Shown piece after piece: positions 53,943 to 62,870 of a DNA stretch of 64,000 nt. Each line of letters opens with the position of its first letter. The first letter of the stretch is position 1. The translations under genes were made by a program, and so were the position numbers. The stretch spans positions 124,001-188,000 of the forward strand of contig NZ_FNYY01000009.1 of NCBI RefSeq assembly GCF_900109145.1, given 5' to 3'. The stretch comes from Marinovum algicola (GTDB lineage: Bacteria > Pseudomonadota > Alphaproteobacteria > Rhodobacterales > Rhodobacteraceae). The notes beneath the pieces were generated by a model. That model was given only the letters and a program-made list of their open reading frames with translations, made no database searches and had not been told where the DNA came from.

Positions 53943-54668
53943 TTATCGTCCTGTCCGTTCGCGCCATGCGCTGTATTTCACCAGGTTGTCTTCGTCGGTC
54001 GCCGGATAGAGGCCGATGATCGCGGCCCCTTCGTTGACCTGTTCCAGAACGAAATCCTCGTAGGATTCCATGCCGGTGCATTCCTCGGCGATCTCTTCCG
54101 CCAGATGCGCCGGGATCACCATCACGCCATCGCCGTCGCCCAGCATCACGTCGCCCGGAAAGACCGGCGCGTCGCCACAGGAAATCGGCACATTGATGTC
54201 GATCGCCTCGTGCAACGTCAGGTTGGTCGGCGCCGAGGGGCAGGCAAAATAGGCCGGTATCTCGAGCGCGCCGATGCCCATCGCATCACGCACCCCGCCA
54301 TCCGACACCACCCCCGCGACGCCGCGCTTTTGCAGCCGGGTGACCAGGATCGATCCGGCGGTGGCGGCGCGGCTGTCCTTGCGGGCATCCATCACCAGCA
54401 CATGACCCGCGGGGCAGGCCTCGACCGCCACCCGCTGCTTGTGGTCGCGGTCACGGAACACGGTAAGCGGATTGCGGTCTTCCCGCGCCGGGATATAGCG
54501 CAGGGTGAAGGCCTGGCCGACCATGGTCACCGGCTTGCGTTCGACCGGCACGACGCCCTGCACGAACTGGTTGCGCAATCCCCGCTTGTAGAGCGCCGTG
54601 GCAACGGAGGCCGTGGATACCCTTTTGAATTTGTCACGTGTCTCGCTGGACAAGATGTAATCGCTCAT
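53943..54668 (-). CDS. RraA-like / HMG-CHA aldolase-family protein
   Basis: This 241-residue protein has the RraA fold pattern: VSTASVATALYKRG near the start, GQAFTLRY at about 51, the GVAGVVSDGGVRDAMGI block with the metal and substrate residues (Gly-Val-Arg-Asp), and GDVMLGDGDGVMVIP. The GVRD sequence is shared by 4-hydroxy-4-methyl-2-oxoglutarate/4-carboxy-4-hydroxy-2-oxoadipate aldolases, and also by RNase E regulators, so catalysis is not proven. ATG at 54668 after ATAGGAA; the frame is open to 54827. It heads a two-gene operon with KGSADH copy 2, so a lyase or dehydratase acting on a keto acid is the best guess. Confidence 0.75.
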   Translation of the reverse strand: MSDYILSSETRDKFKRVSTASVATALYKRGLRNQFVQGVVPVERKPVTMVGQAFTLRYIPAREDRNPLTVFRDRDHKQRVAVEACPAGHVLVMDARKDSRAATAGSILVTRLQKRGVAGVVSDGGVRDAMGIGALEIPAYFACPSAPTNLTLHEAIDINVPISCGDAPVFPGDVMLGDGDGVMVIPAHLAEEIAEECTGMESYEDFVLEQVNEGAAIIGLYPATDEDNLVKYSAWRERTGR

Positions 54669-55056
54669 GGTCATTCCTATCGTGTGGCTGGTAGCAGCCC
54701 TGGTTATCGTGACTTCGGCCCGCCCCAGCGGCGGCAGGCAGCCCCGGCGCTGCGCGGCCGTCGGGCGCCGCGAACCGGCGCCGGACGCAGATCGGCCCGC
54801 CCGTCGGGCAACCGCACCGGCCACCAAACGCCGGTGGCGTTCAGCGGCTCGACCGCACTCCGATTTTCAGAAGAGTCAGCAGATCGCCCCCTCCAAACTC
54901 CCTCCGCCAAAGTTAACAGGATTAGTATACTTTGGCCGGAAATGTGTCAATATTAGTAATGGAAAACTTCACAAATTTGACGACAGATGGTGATTTTCGC
55001 GGAAATCAGCGCACAGAATTTACAGATTACGAAATCATCGCGCTGATGCAGACATG
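54669..55056. other. Intergenic region upstream of the RraA-like gene
   Basis: No gene seen. Bases 54720-54890 are GC-rich without a convincing frame. From 54900 composition becomes AT-rich. GCCAAAGT (54906-54913) and ACTTTGGC (54929-54936) are perfect 8-base arms separated by 15 bases, with ATTAGTAT inside and ATTAGTAA just beyond. This is the most likely promoter/operator of the RraA-KGSADH operon. Confidence 0.45.
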
Positions 55057-55086
55057 AAAAAACCGGCCGTTGTTGCCTGCGGCCGG
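55057..55086 (-). terminator. Intrinsic terminator of the peptide ABC operon
   Basis: CCGGCCG (55063-55069) and CGGCCGG (55080-55086) pair around a ten-base loop; on the minus strand a run of six T bases follows. It lies 33 bases past the GAF protein stop. Confidence 0.85.
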
Positions 55087-55119
55087 GGAAAAATCGGTCT
55101 GGTCTGGGGTGCCGGGGCC

Positions 55120-55608
55120 TTAGCGCGACAGGGCCATCGCCGCCATCGCCGGCAGGCGCAACAGTTCTTCGGCCTGCGTCACCCGTTCGGGCGTGTAATA
55201 GCCCTCTTCATGCAGGATGTTGACCGTGGCTACCAGCTCTCCGCCGAGGATCACCGGGAGGTTGACCACCGAGGCGCAACCCAGCCGGCCGATCAGCTCG
55301 GCATCCGGGAAGACCGCGTCGATATCGGCCAGCGTATTGGCGACAAAGCTCTCGCGGCGGCCGTGCACCTGCTCGAACCAGGGGTTGAGCGTGATCTCCT
55401 TGGTGCCTGAGGTCGGATAATTCTCCGGGTCGTCGGAATAGGCGCGGCGCGCCAGCATCGCCTGCATGTCGGCGGTCATCACGGTAAAGAGCTTGGCGCC
55501 CACCGTGGCCTTGGTCAGGGCGCAGAGCGCGTCAAAGGCCTGGGTTTCGGTCACGGCCCCGGACAGCGCATCCTCGAAGGCACGCAGGGCGGTCTTGGTC
55601 TCGGTCAT
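55120..55608 (-). CDS. GAF-domain protein at the end of the peptide ABC operon
   Basis: This 162-residue protein (MTETKTALRAFEDALSG...) looks like a single GAF domain over about 15-155: FDALCALTKATVGAKLFTVMTAD, YPTSGTKEITLNPWFEQV, RLGCASVVNLPVILGGELVATVNIL. There is no output domain, no methionine-sulfoxide-reductase cysteine pattern and no signal peptide. The ATG shares one base with the stop of the OppF-type ATPase, so it is translated with the importer. It may sense a small molecule linked to import; I cannot name the ligand or role. Confidence 0.75.
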   Translation of the reverse strand: MTETKTALRAFEDALSGAVTETQAFDALCALTKATVGAKLFTVMTADMQAMLARRAYSDDPENYPTSGTKEITLNPWFEQVHGRRESFVANTLADIDAVFPDAELIGRLGCASVVNLPVILGGELVATVNILHEEGYYTPERVTQAEELLRLPAMAAMALSR

Positions 55609-56360
55609 CAAATGTCCTTGCGATCTGGATTGCCACCCGAGGCGGCATAGAGGGATTGCGTATAGGGATCCTGAAAGCTGCCGTCGTGCAGCGCGGTCGC
55701 CGGGGCGATCTCGACGATGCGGCCCTTGTTCATCACCGCCATGCGGTCGCACATGAAGCTCACCACCGGTAGGTTGTGGGTGACCAGCAGATAGGTCAGC
55801 CCCTGTTCGCGGCGCAGCCGTTTCAGCAGGTTGAGGATCTCGGCCTGAACCGAGACATCCAGCGCCGAAGTCGGCTCGTCGAGCAGCATCACCCGCGGCT
55901 CCAGCATCAGCGCCCGGGCGATGGCCACCCGCTGGCGCTGCCCGCCCGAGAGCTGGTGCGGAAAGCGGAAGCGGAAGCGCGTGTCCAGCCCGACGGCGGC
56001 CAGCATCTCGACCACGCGGCGGCCGCGGTTGCCGATGCCCTGCACCTGCAATGGCTCGGACAGCACCGCATCCACCGTCTTGCGCGGATGCAGCGAGGCA
56101 TAGGGGTCCTGGAACACCATCTGGCAGCGGCGGGCAAATCCGTGATCCACCATGTGGCCGCGCGGCTGGCCCAGCACGCTGATTTCGCCGGTCCATTCCG
56201 GGGCCAGCCCGGCAATCGCCTTGAGCACGGTGGATTTGCCGGAACCGCTCTCGCCCACCAGCGCAAAGCTCTCGCCTTCGGCAACCTCGATATCGACTCC
56301 CTGCACCACCTTGGTCGGCCCGTAGGAGATATCGAGGTTCTTGAGGGAAATCGCGCTCAT
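55608..56360 (-). CDS. Peptide-type ABC importer ATP-binding protein, OppF/DppF type
   Basis: This 250-residue ATPase begins at the ATG at 56360 (MSAISLKNLDISYG). Walker A GESGSGKST is at 36-44, the Q-loop in MVFQDPYASLHPRKTV, LSGGQ at 137-141 and Walker B at about 156-163 (VMLLDEPTSALD). The C-terminal DPYTQSLYAA stretch is typical of peptide importers, though it is shorter than OppF and lacks the iron-sulfur cysteine tail seen in some. It overlaps the OppD-type gene by four bases. Confidence 0.9.
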   Translation of the reverse strand: MSAISLKNLDISYGPTKVVQGVDIEVAEGESFALVGESGSGKSTVLKAIAGLAPEWTGEISVLGQPRGHMVDHGFARRCQMVFQDPYASLHPRKTVDAVLSEPLQVQGIGNRGRRVVEMLAAVGLDTRFRFRFPHQLSGGQRQRVAIARALMLEPRVMLLDEPTSALDVSVQAEILNLLKRLRREQGLTYLLVTHNLPVVSFMCDRMAVMNKGRIVEIAPATALHDGSFQDPYTQSLYAASGGNPDRKDI

Positions 56361-57190
56361 GTGCCGCTCCATGCGCTGCGGTCGAGCACCGGCAGCTCGT
56401 CGCGGGTTTCTTCCATCCGGGGCACCGCCGCCAGCAGCCCCCGGGTGTAGGGGTGGCGCGCTTTGTGCAAATCGGCGGCGGCGCAGCTCTCGACCACCTG
56501 GCCGGCATGCATCACCAGGATGCGGTCGCAATAGCGCGCCACCAATTGCAGGTCGTGCGAGATCAGGATCAGCCCCATGCCCTTGTCGCGCACCAGCTCG
56601 TCGATCAGGTCGAGCACCTGCGCCTGCACCGAGACATCCAGCGCCGAGGTCGGCTCATCGGCGATCAGCAGGTCGGGCTGCGGAATCAGCATCATCGCGA
56701 TCATGATGCGCTGGCCCATGCCGCCGGAAACCTCATGCGGATAAAGCCCGGTCACCCGCTCGGGATCGTTGATGCGTACCGCGTGCAGCATCTCGATCAC
56801 CCGCGCCTGCACGTCGCGGCGCGCCAGTGTCTCATGCGTCAGCAGCGCCTCGGCGATCTGCGCGCCCACGGTCATCACCGGGTTCAGCGAGAACTTGGGA
56901 TCCTGCATGATCATCGAGATCCGCGCGCCGCGCAGATCGCGCATCCGCCGTTCGGACAGCGTTGTCAGGTCGATGCCGTCAAACGCCAGCCGATCCGCCT
57001 CCTGCCGGCCCGGCGTGCGGATCAGCCGCAGGATGGCGCGGCCGGTCATCGACTTGCCCGAGCCGCTTTCGCCGACGATGCCAAGACGTTCGCGGCCGAG
57101 GGTGAACGACAGCCCCTTGACCACCTCGGCCCGGCCTTGCGGCGTCGGAAAGCTGACCCGCAGGTTCCTGACATCGAGAAGCGGGCTCAT
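56357..57190 (-). CDS. Peptide-type ABC importer ATP-binding protein, OppD/DppD type
   Basis: This 277-residue ATPase has Walker A GESGSGKS at 40-47, the Q-loop ISMIMQDPKFSLNPVMTVG, the variant signature VSGGMGQ at 154-160, Walker B LLIADEP at 174-180 and the switch histidine in LISHDLQLV. The variant signature is normal for OppD. The gene is between the DppC-type permease and the OppF-type ATPase, overlapping each by four bases. The C-terminal DLHKARHPYTRGLLAAVPRM is characteristic of the peptide/nickel group. Confidence 0.92.
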   Translation of the reverse strand: MSPLLDVRNLRVSFPTPQGRAEVVKGLSFTLGRERLGIVGESGSGKSMTGRAILRLIRTPGRQEADRLAFDGIDLTTLSERRMRDLRGARISMIMQDPKFSLNPVMTVGAQIAEALLTHETLARRDVQARVIEMLHAVRINDPERVTGLYPHEVSGGMGQRIMIAMMLIPQPDLLIADEPTSALDVSVQAQVLDLIDELVRDKGMGLILISHDLQLVARYCDRILVMHAGQVVESCAAADLHKARHPYTRGLLAAVPRMEETRDELPVLDRSAWSGT

Positions 57191-58092
57191 GACTTGCCCC
57201 CCTGCTTGGGATCGAGCACATCGCGCAGCCCGTCACCGAGGAAGCAGAAGCCCAGCGAAACCACGATGATGGCAAAGCCCGGCATGGTCGCCACCCACCA
57301 TTGATCAAGGATGAAGGTCCGCCCGCGCGAGATCATCGCGCCCCATTCCGGCAGCGGCGGCTGCGCGCCCAGCCCGAGAAAGCCGAGACCCGCGGCGGTC
57401 AGGATGATGCCTGCCATGTCGAGCGTCACCCGCACGATCATCGACGAGGTGCAGAGCGGCAGCACGTGGCGGGTGATGATCCGTGCATGCGAGGCGCCCA
57501 GCAGCCGGGTGGCCGAGATGAACTCGGAGTTGCGGAAGGTCAGCGTCTCGGCCCGGGCGATCCGGGCATAGGCCGGCCAGGACGTGATGGCGATGGCGAT
57601 GATCGCGTTTTCGATCCCCGGCCCGAGCGCGGCGACAAAGGCCAGCGCCAGGATCAGCTTGGGCATCGACAGGAAGACATCGGTCACCCCCATCAGCAGC
57701 TTGTCGGTCCAGCCGCCGAAATAGCCCGAGATGGCACCGATCAAGAGCCCCAGCGGCGCCGAGATCACCGCCACCAGCGCCACGATGGTCAGGGTGATGC
57801 GGGCGCCATAGATCACCCGGCTGAAGATGTCGCGGCCCAGCTCGTCGGTGCCCATCCAGTGCTGCGCCGAGGGCGGCAAGAGCCGCGCCTCGAGGTTCTG
57901 GCCCAGCGGGCTGTAGGGTGCGATCCAGGGCGCAAAAAGCGCCGCGAGGATCAGCAGCAGGAGGATGAAGGCCCCCACCATCGCCAGCGGATTGCGCGCC
58001 AGTTGCAGCGCCATGCGGTAGGCATGGCCCAAGTTGGCCTGCAATCTCGAGGCCGGAGACTCGTCGAGCAGCCAATGTCTTGCGGTGGTCAT
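57187..58092 (-). CDS. Peptide-type ABC importer permease, DppC type
   Basis: This 301-residue membrane protein begins with an OppC-N segment (LLDESPASRLQANLGHAYRMALQLARNPLAMVGAF...) and about six spans. PYSPLGQNLEARLLPPSAQHWMGTDELGRDIFSRVIYGAR is the hallmark of DppC-type permeases. GGAGG precedes the ATG. It lies nine bases after DppB and overlaps the OppD-type ATPase by four bases. Confidence 0.93.
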   Translation of the reverse strand: MTTARHWLLDESPASRLQANLGHAYRMALQLARNPLAMVGAFILLLLILAALFAPWIAPYSPLGQNLEARLLPPSAQHWMGTDELGRDIFSRVIYGARITLTIVALVAVISAPLGLLIGAISGYFGGWTDKLLMGVTDVFLSMPKLILALAFVAALGPGIENAIIAIAITSWPAYARIARAETLTFRNSEFISATRLLGASHARIITRHVLPLCTSSMIVRVTLDMAGIILTAAGLGFLGLGAQPPLPEWGAMISRGRTFILDQWWVATMPGFAIIVVSLGFCFLGDGLRDVLDPKQGGKS

Positions 58093-58101
58093 GCGGGCCT
58101 C

Positions 58102-59151
58102 CTATCGGCTGCGCGGGTCAAGGACGCGGTAAAGCACGTCCGAGAGCTTGTTGATCAGGATGAAGACCGCGCCGATCACCAGCGTCGCGCCCAGCACCGC
58201 ATTCATGTCGGCATTGAGCAGCGCCACGGTCAGGTAATTGCCGATGCCGGGCCAGCTGAACACCGTCTCGATCATCACCGAACCCTCGAGCAGAGCGGCA
58301 TAGGACAGGCCGATCACGGTGATCAGCGGCACCCGGATCGGCCGGAAGCCATGCACCCAGATCACCCGCCATTCCGAGACGCCCTTGACCCGTGCGGTGG
58401 TGATGAACTCCTGCCCCAGCGTGTCGAGCATGAAACTGCGGGTCATCCGCGCGATATAGGCCAGCGAAAAAAACCCGAGGATCGCCGCCGGCAGGATCAG
58501 GTGATCGAGCGCGTTCCAGAACACCTCCCAGTCGCTTGCCAGCGCCGCATCGACCAGCATCAACCCGGTCCGTGGCTCGACCAGCCCCTCGTAGAAGATA
58601 TCGACGCGTCCCGGCCCCGCGACCCAGCCGAGATTGGCATAAAACACCACCAGCCCGACGAGGCCCAGCCAGAAGGCCGGCACCGAATAGCCCAGAAGCG
58701 CAAAGACCCGGATCAGCTGATCGACCCAGGTGCCCTGACGCGCCGCCGCCCAGGTGCCGCAGGGCACGCCGAGACCGACACCGATCAGGATGCCCAGCGT
58801 CGCCATTTCCAGCGTGGCGGGAAACACCCGCGCCAGATCCTGCGCCACGGGGCGGTTGGTCGAGACCGAATGGCCGAGATTGCCCTGGAAGACATCGCCG
58901 ACATAAGAGACGAACTGCAAGACCAGCGGCCGGTCGAGCCCCATGGCGACGCGGGCGGCGTCATATTGCTCTTGCGTCGCGCGGTCGCCGACCACCGCCA
59001 GAACCGGATCGATCGGGATCACCCGGCCGATGAAAAAGGTGATCGCCATCAACCCGATAAAGGTCAGTGCCGTCACCACGACAAAGCCGCCGAGCGACCT
59101 GGCCGCCTGCTTGAGCCTTTGGGCTCCTGCTGTCTTCCTGCGCAAAGGCAC
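58102..59151 (-). CDS. Peptide-type ABC importer permease, DppB type
   Basis: This membrane protein of about 349 residues has six spans and the DppB patterns: RVIPIDPVLAVVGDRAT after the first span, GLDRPLVLQFVSYVGDVFQGNLG, FITTARVKGVSEWRVIWVHG and SVMIETVFSWPGIGNYL. I place the start at the GTG at 59151 because AGGAAAGGGG precedes it; an ATG at 59193 and the frame opening at 59259 would add an arginine-rich tail without a ribosome site. It is the first gene of the minus-strand importer, divergent from the XRE-cupin regulator. Confidence 0.88.
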   Translation of the reverse strand: MPLRRKTAGAQRLKQAARSLGGFVVVTALTFIGLMAITFFIGRVIPIDPVLAVVGDRATQEQYDAARVAMGLDRPLVLQFVSYVGDVFQGNLGHSVSTNRPVAQDLARVFPATLEMATLGILIGVGLGVPCGTWAAARQGTWVDQLIRVFALLGYSVPAFWLGLVGLVVFYANLGWVAGPGRVDIFYEGLVEPRTGLMLVDAALASDWEVFWNALDHLILPAAILGFFSLAYIARMTRSFMLDTLGQEFITTARVKGVSEWRVIWVHGFRPIRVPLITVIGLSYAALLEGSVMIETVFSWPGIGNYLTVALLNADMNAVLGATLVIGAVFILINKLSDVLYRVLDPRSR

Positions 59152-59259
59152 CGCCCCTTTCCTGCGTCGATGTCGGCCTCGTCCGGGCCGCATCGTGACG
59201 GCCACTGCCTTCGGACAAGGCAGGCCGCACCGTTCCGAATGCCTCCGTGCATAAAACAA

Positions 59260-59385
59260 ATCTTGCTTATTGCAAAAAATTTTTTTCTATACCAAAAATA
59301 TTCTTACCATGTCGCTCCGGCACGGGAGACCGTTCGCAACAGCTTTGCAGAAGCGGGCGGCGCATAGAAGGGGAAGGCTGCGACC
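59260..59385. promoter_or_regulatory. AT-rich divergent region between dppB-type and regulator genes
   Basis: Bases 59255-59310 are sharply AT-rich in GC-rich surroundings, with GCAAAAAATTTTTTT (59273-59287). It probably contains the promoters for the minus-strand importer and for the plus-strand regulator. No single operator palindrome beyond the A/T run stands out. Confidence 0.4.
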
Positions 59386-59994
59386 ATGCCGCGCGAAAGA
59401 GCCAGACGAGATCCGCAACTTGGCGCCGCGATCCGCAAGCGGCGCAAGCAGGTGCAGATGACCCTGCAAGCGCTCTGCGACCGCTCCGGCGTTTCGGTCG
59501 GCTATCTCAGCCAGGTCGAGCGCGACAATGCCACACCGTCGCTGGGCACGCTGGCGCAGATTGCCGATGCGCTTGGCGTCGCGCTGGAATATTTCATCGC
59601 CGCGCCCAAGCCGTCAGACGGGCTGACCCGCGCCGGCCAGCGACCGCAGTTTTCGCTGGCGCATTCCTCGCTTACCTATGAAAGCCTCGCCGCCGATTTC
59701 CCCGGCTCGGAACTGTCGAGCTATCTGCTGCATGTTCCGCCCGGCTATGTCTCGGAAACCGTGAGCCATGAGGGCGAAGAGATGATCTTTGTCCTCGAAG
59801 GCGAGATCGAACAGACCCTCGACAACCAGAGCTTTCGCATGAAGGCGGGCGATTGCCTGCATTACAGCGGCCAGACCGCCCATGCCTGGAGCAACCCGAC
59901 CGAAAAGACGGCCCGCATCCTCTGGGCCGGGACATTGACCGTCCTGACCCGCGCAGGCGCTATCGAGCTCCCGGAGCTGGCACACAAGATATAG
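59386..59994 (+). CDS. XRE-family regulator with C-terminal cupin
   Basis: This 202-residue regulator has a helix-turn-helix at about 12-66 (LGAAIRKRRKQVQMTLQALC, GVSVGYLSQVERDNATPSL) and a cupin at about 110-190 with HEGEEMIFVLEGEIEQTL. PuuR-like proteins of this design sense small amines, amino acids or peptides. It is divergent from the ABC permease operon and upstream of the matching binding protein, so it likely controls both. GGGGAAGG lies upstream of the ATG. Confidence 0.88.
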   Translation: MPRERARRDPQLGAAIRKRRKQVQMTLQALCDRSGVSVGYLSQVERDNATPSLGTLAQIADALGVALEYFIAAPKPSDGLTRAGQRPQFSLAHSSLTYESLAADFPGSELSSYLLHVPPGYVSETVSHEGEEMIFVLEGEIEQTLDNQSFRMKAGDCLHYSGQTAHAWSNPTEKTARILWAGTLTVLTRAGAIELPELAHKI

Positions 59995-60051
59995 GCGCCG
60001 CAGAGCGTCCGCTGCCAGCTCTTTCACCCTGATCCAACAAGGAGACCCCCT

Positions 60052-61641
60052 GTGAAACATCTGAAATCCACCCTTCTGGCCAGCGTCCTGGCGCTGCCGC
60101 TGGCGGCCCCGGCGGCCTTGGCCGAAACCCCCGAAGGCGTGCTTGTCGTGGCGCAGAACATCGACGATATCGTCGCGCTCGACCCGGCCCAGGCCTATGA
60201 GTTCACCTCGGGCGAGCTGGTCACCAACCTCTATGACCGCCTGGTGCAATACGACGCCGAGGACACCACCGTCCTGGCCCCCGGCCTCGCCACGGACTGG
60301 CAGGCGGATGATGCCGCCAAGACCATCACCTTCACCCTGCGCGACGGCGCGACATTCGCCTCGGGCAACCCGGTGACCACCGAGGATGTGCTGTATTCCT
60401 TCGGCCGCGTCATCAAGCTGAACCTGACGCCGGCCTTCATCCTGGCCCAGCTTGGCTGGACCCCGGAGAATGTCGACCAGATGGTCACCGCCGAGGGCAA
60501 CACCGTCAAGGTGACCTATGACGGCGATTTCTCCTCTGCCTTCGTGCTCAACGTGCTGGCCTCGCGCCCGGCCTCGATCGTCGACAGCGCGCTGGTCCAG
60601 GAGCATGAGGTCGATGGCGACATGGGCAACGCCTGGCTGAACGAAAACTCCGCCGGCTCCGGCCCCTTCACGCTCGACCGCTACGCCCCGGCGCAGATGG
60701 TGCGCATGGGCGCCAACGAAAACTATTTCAACGGCGCGCCGGAAGTCGACAGCGTGATCATCCGCCATGTCGCCGAAGCCGCGACCCAGCAGCTTTTGCT
60801 GGAACAGGGCGATGTGGACATGGCGCGCAACCTGACCCCGGATCAGATCGCCTCGATCGACAGCGAAGAAATCAAGGTCGAGACCTTTCCGCAGGCCGCC
60901 GTCCACTTCCTGTCGTTCAACCAGAAGACCGAGAGCCTGACGCCGCCGGCAGTCTGGGAAGCGGCGCGCTATCTGGTGGATTACGAGGGCATGACCAACT
61001 CGATCATCAAGGGCCAGATGGACGTGCACCAGGCCTTCTGGCCCAAGGGCTTCCCCGGCTCTTATGACGAGACGCCGTTCACCTACGACCCGGAGAAGGC
61101 CAAGGCGATCCTCGACGAGGCCGGCGTCGAGACGCCGATCACCGTTTCGATGGATGTGATCAACGCCGCGCCCTTCACCGACATGGCGCAATCCTTGCAG
61201 GCCAGCTTTGCCGACGCCGGCATCAATTTCGAAATCCTGCCCGGCACCGGCAGTCAGGTGATCACCAAGTACCGCGAGCGCAGCCACGAGGCGATGCTGC
61301 TGTATTGGGGCCCCGACTTCATGGACCCGCATTCCAACGCCAAGGCCTTTGCCTACAATTCCGACAATTCCGACGGCTCTTATGCCGCCACCACCACCTG
61401 GCGCAACGCATGGGCGGTGCCGGAGGCGCTGAACAAGAAGACCATGGCGGCGCTCTCCGAGGCTGACCCCGAGGCGCGGCTCGACATGTACCGCGAGCTT
61501 CAGAAATCGGTGCAGGACAGCTCGCCCATCGTGATCATGTTCCAGGCGGCCTATCAGGTGGCGATGGATGATGACGTGACCGGATACGTCAACGGCGCGA
61601 CTTCGGATTTCGTTTATTACCGTCTGGTCGACAAGGACTGA
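60052..61641 (+). CDS. Peptide-type ABC importer binding protein, family 5
   Basis: This 529-residue periplasmic protein has a signal peptide (MKHLKSTLLASVLALPLAAP..., cleavage near ALA-ET) and the family 5 opening VVAQNIDDIVALDPAQAYEFTSGELVTNLYDRLV. NSAGSGPFTLDRYAPAQMV and LLYWGPDFMDPHSNAKAFAY are further family blocks. It is the missing binding component for the permeases and ATPases encoded on the opposite strand across the regulator. Specificity is unknown; the M24 peptidase next door points to a dipeptide or a modified amino acid. Confidence 0.92.
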   Translation: MKHLKSTLLASVLALPLAAPAALAETPEGVLVVAQNIDDIVALDPAQAYEFTSGELVTNLYDRLVQYDAEDTTVLAPGLATDWQADDAAKTITFTLRDGATFASGNPVTTEDVLYSFGRVIKLNLTPAFILAQLGWTPENVDQMVTAEGNTVKVTYDGDFSSAFVLNVLASRPASIVDSALVQEHEVDGDMGNAWLNENSAGSGPFTLDRYAPAQMVRMGANENYFNGAPEVDSVIIRHVAEAATQQLLLEQGDVDMARNLTPDQIASIDSEEIKVETFPQAAVHFLSFNQKTESLTPPAVWEAARYLVDYEGMTNSIIKGQMDVHQAFWPKGFPGSYDETPFTYDPEKAKAILDEAGVETPITVSMDVINAAPFTDMAQSLQASFADAGINFEILPGTGSQVITKYRERSHEAMLLYWGPDFMDPHSNAKAFAYNSDNSDGSYAATTTWRNAWAVPEALNKKTMAALSEADPEARLDMYRELQKSVQDSSPIVIMFQAAYQVAMDDDVTGYVNGATSDFVYYRLVDKD

Positions 61642-61710
61642 CCACAAAACCGCAGGCTGCCGGTATCCCCGGCGGCCTGCCCCATTTCAGCGACACCCAT
61701 CGGAGCCCGC

Positions 61711-62817
61711 ATGACCGCCTTTCCCCGCACCGCAACCCGCCTGGCCAACCTGCGCGCCCGCATGGCCGAGACCGGCACCGACCTCGTGGCGCTCGGGCCC
61801 TCGAGCCACATGGCCTGGCTCTCGGGCGTTCACCCGCATGGCGACGAACGGCCGGTGCTGCTGCTGGTCAGCCAGAGCCACGCCGGGTTTCTGATGCCGG
61901 CGCTGAACGCCGATGCCGCGCGCCGCGACACCGACCTGCCGTTCTGCGACTGGCGTGACGACGAAGGCCCGGACGCCGCGCTTGCCGCCCTGCTCGCCGC
62001 CTGCGACGCCACCGGCCCGGGCCTGTCGGTGGTGCTGGACGAGACCATGCGCACCGATTTCGCCCTGCGCCTGCTCGACGCGATGGACAGCCCCCGGCGC
62101 CGCTTTACCGAAGACACCGTCGGAGCGTTGCGCGCCGCCAAGGACGCCGGCGAAGAGGCGGCGATCAAGGCCGCGCATCTGCTGAACGACAGCGCCGTCA
62201 AGGCCGCCTTTGCCGCCCTCGAGGAGGGCATCACCGAGCGCGAGGTGGTCGAATTGATCCACGACCACTTCAAGGCCAATGGTGCCAGCCTGGTGTTCTG
62301 TTCGGTCTGCTTCGGCGCCTCTTCCGCCTTTCCGCATCACACGCCGGGCGAGACCCCTCTCTGGCCGGATACGGCCGTGCTGATCGACACCGGCTGCCGG
62401 CTGAACGGCTATCCCTCGGACATGACGCGCTGCGGCTTCTTCGGCACGCCGGGCGAGGAATACACCAAGGTTTTCAATGTCGTGGAGGACGCGGTACAAG
62501 CCGCGCTGGAGGCGGCCAAGCCCGGCGTGCCGGCGCGTGACATCGACAAGGCCGCCCGCGAGGTGATCGCGGCGGCGGGCTATGGCGACCGCTTCCTGCA
62601 CCGAACCGGCCACGGGCTGGGCATCGACGTGCACGAGCCACCCTATATCGCCGCCAATTCCGACGCGGTGCTGGCCGAGGGCAATGTCTTTTCGATCGAG
62701 CCCGGCATCTACATCAGCGGCGCCTTTGGCATTCGTCTGGAGGAAATCGTGATCCTGCGCGAAGACGGGCCCGAGATCTTCTCGGAAATGCCGCGCGACA
62801 TGGTGCGCCCCGGCTGA
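61711..62817 (+). CDS. M24-family metallopeptidase (Xaa-Pro dipeptidase/creatinase-like)
   Basis: This 368-residue cytoplasmic hydrolase has a creatinase-type N-terminal domain (about 1-135) and a pita-bread catalytic domain. All five metal ligands are present: D226, D237, H301, E330 and E344; H210 and H308 are further conserved histidines. No signal peptide. It is 69 bases downstream of the binding-protein gene and is probably the enzyme that splits the imported substrate: a prolyl dipeptide, or a related amide as in ectoine or creatine hydrolases. Confidence 0.87.
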   Translation: MTAFPRTATRLANLRARMAETGTDLVALGPSSHMAWLSGVHPHGDERPVLLLVSQSHAGFLMPALNADAARRDTDLPFCDWRDDEGPDAALAALLAACDATGPGLSVVLDETMRTDFALRLLDAMDSPRRRFTEDTVGALRAAKDAGEEAAIKAAHLLNDSAVKAAFAALEEGITEREVVELIHDHFKANGASLVFCSVCFGASSAFPHHTPGETPLWPDTAVLIDTGCRLNGYPSDMTRCGFFGTPGEEYTKVFNVVEDAVQAALEAAKPGVPARDIDKAAREVIAAAGYGDRFLHRTGHGLGIDVHEPPYIAANSDAVLAEGNVFSIEPGIYISGAFGIRLEEIVILREDGPEIFSEMPRDMVRPG

Positions 62818-62870
62818 TCGGCGGCTGTCTCTGACGGAAATGACGGCGCCCCGCGGCGCCGTCGTCCTGC

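Noticed and set aside
57301-59367. A 688-codon plus-strand frame
   Set aside because: Antisense to the DppB and DppC permeases, which carry diagnostic motifs; the frame is a composition artefact.
59614-61647. A 677-codon minus-strand frame
   Set aside because: Antisense to the peptide-binding protein and the XRE-cupin gene, both well supported by motifs and signal peptide.
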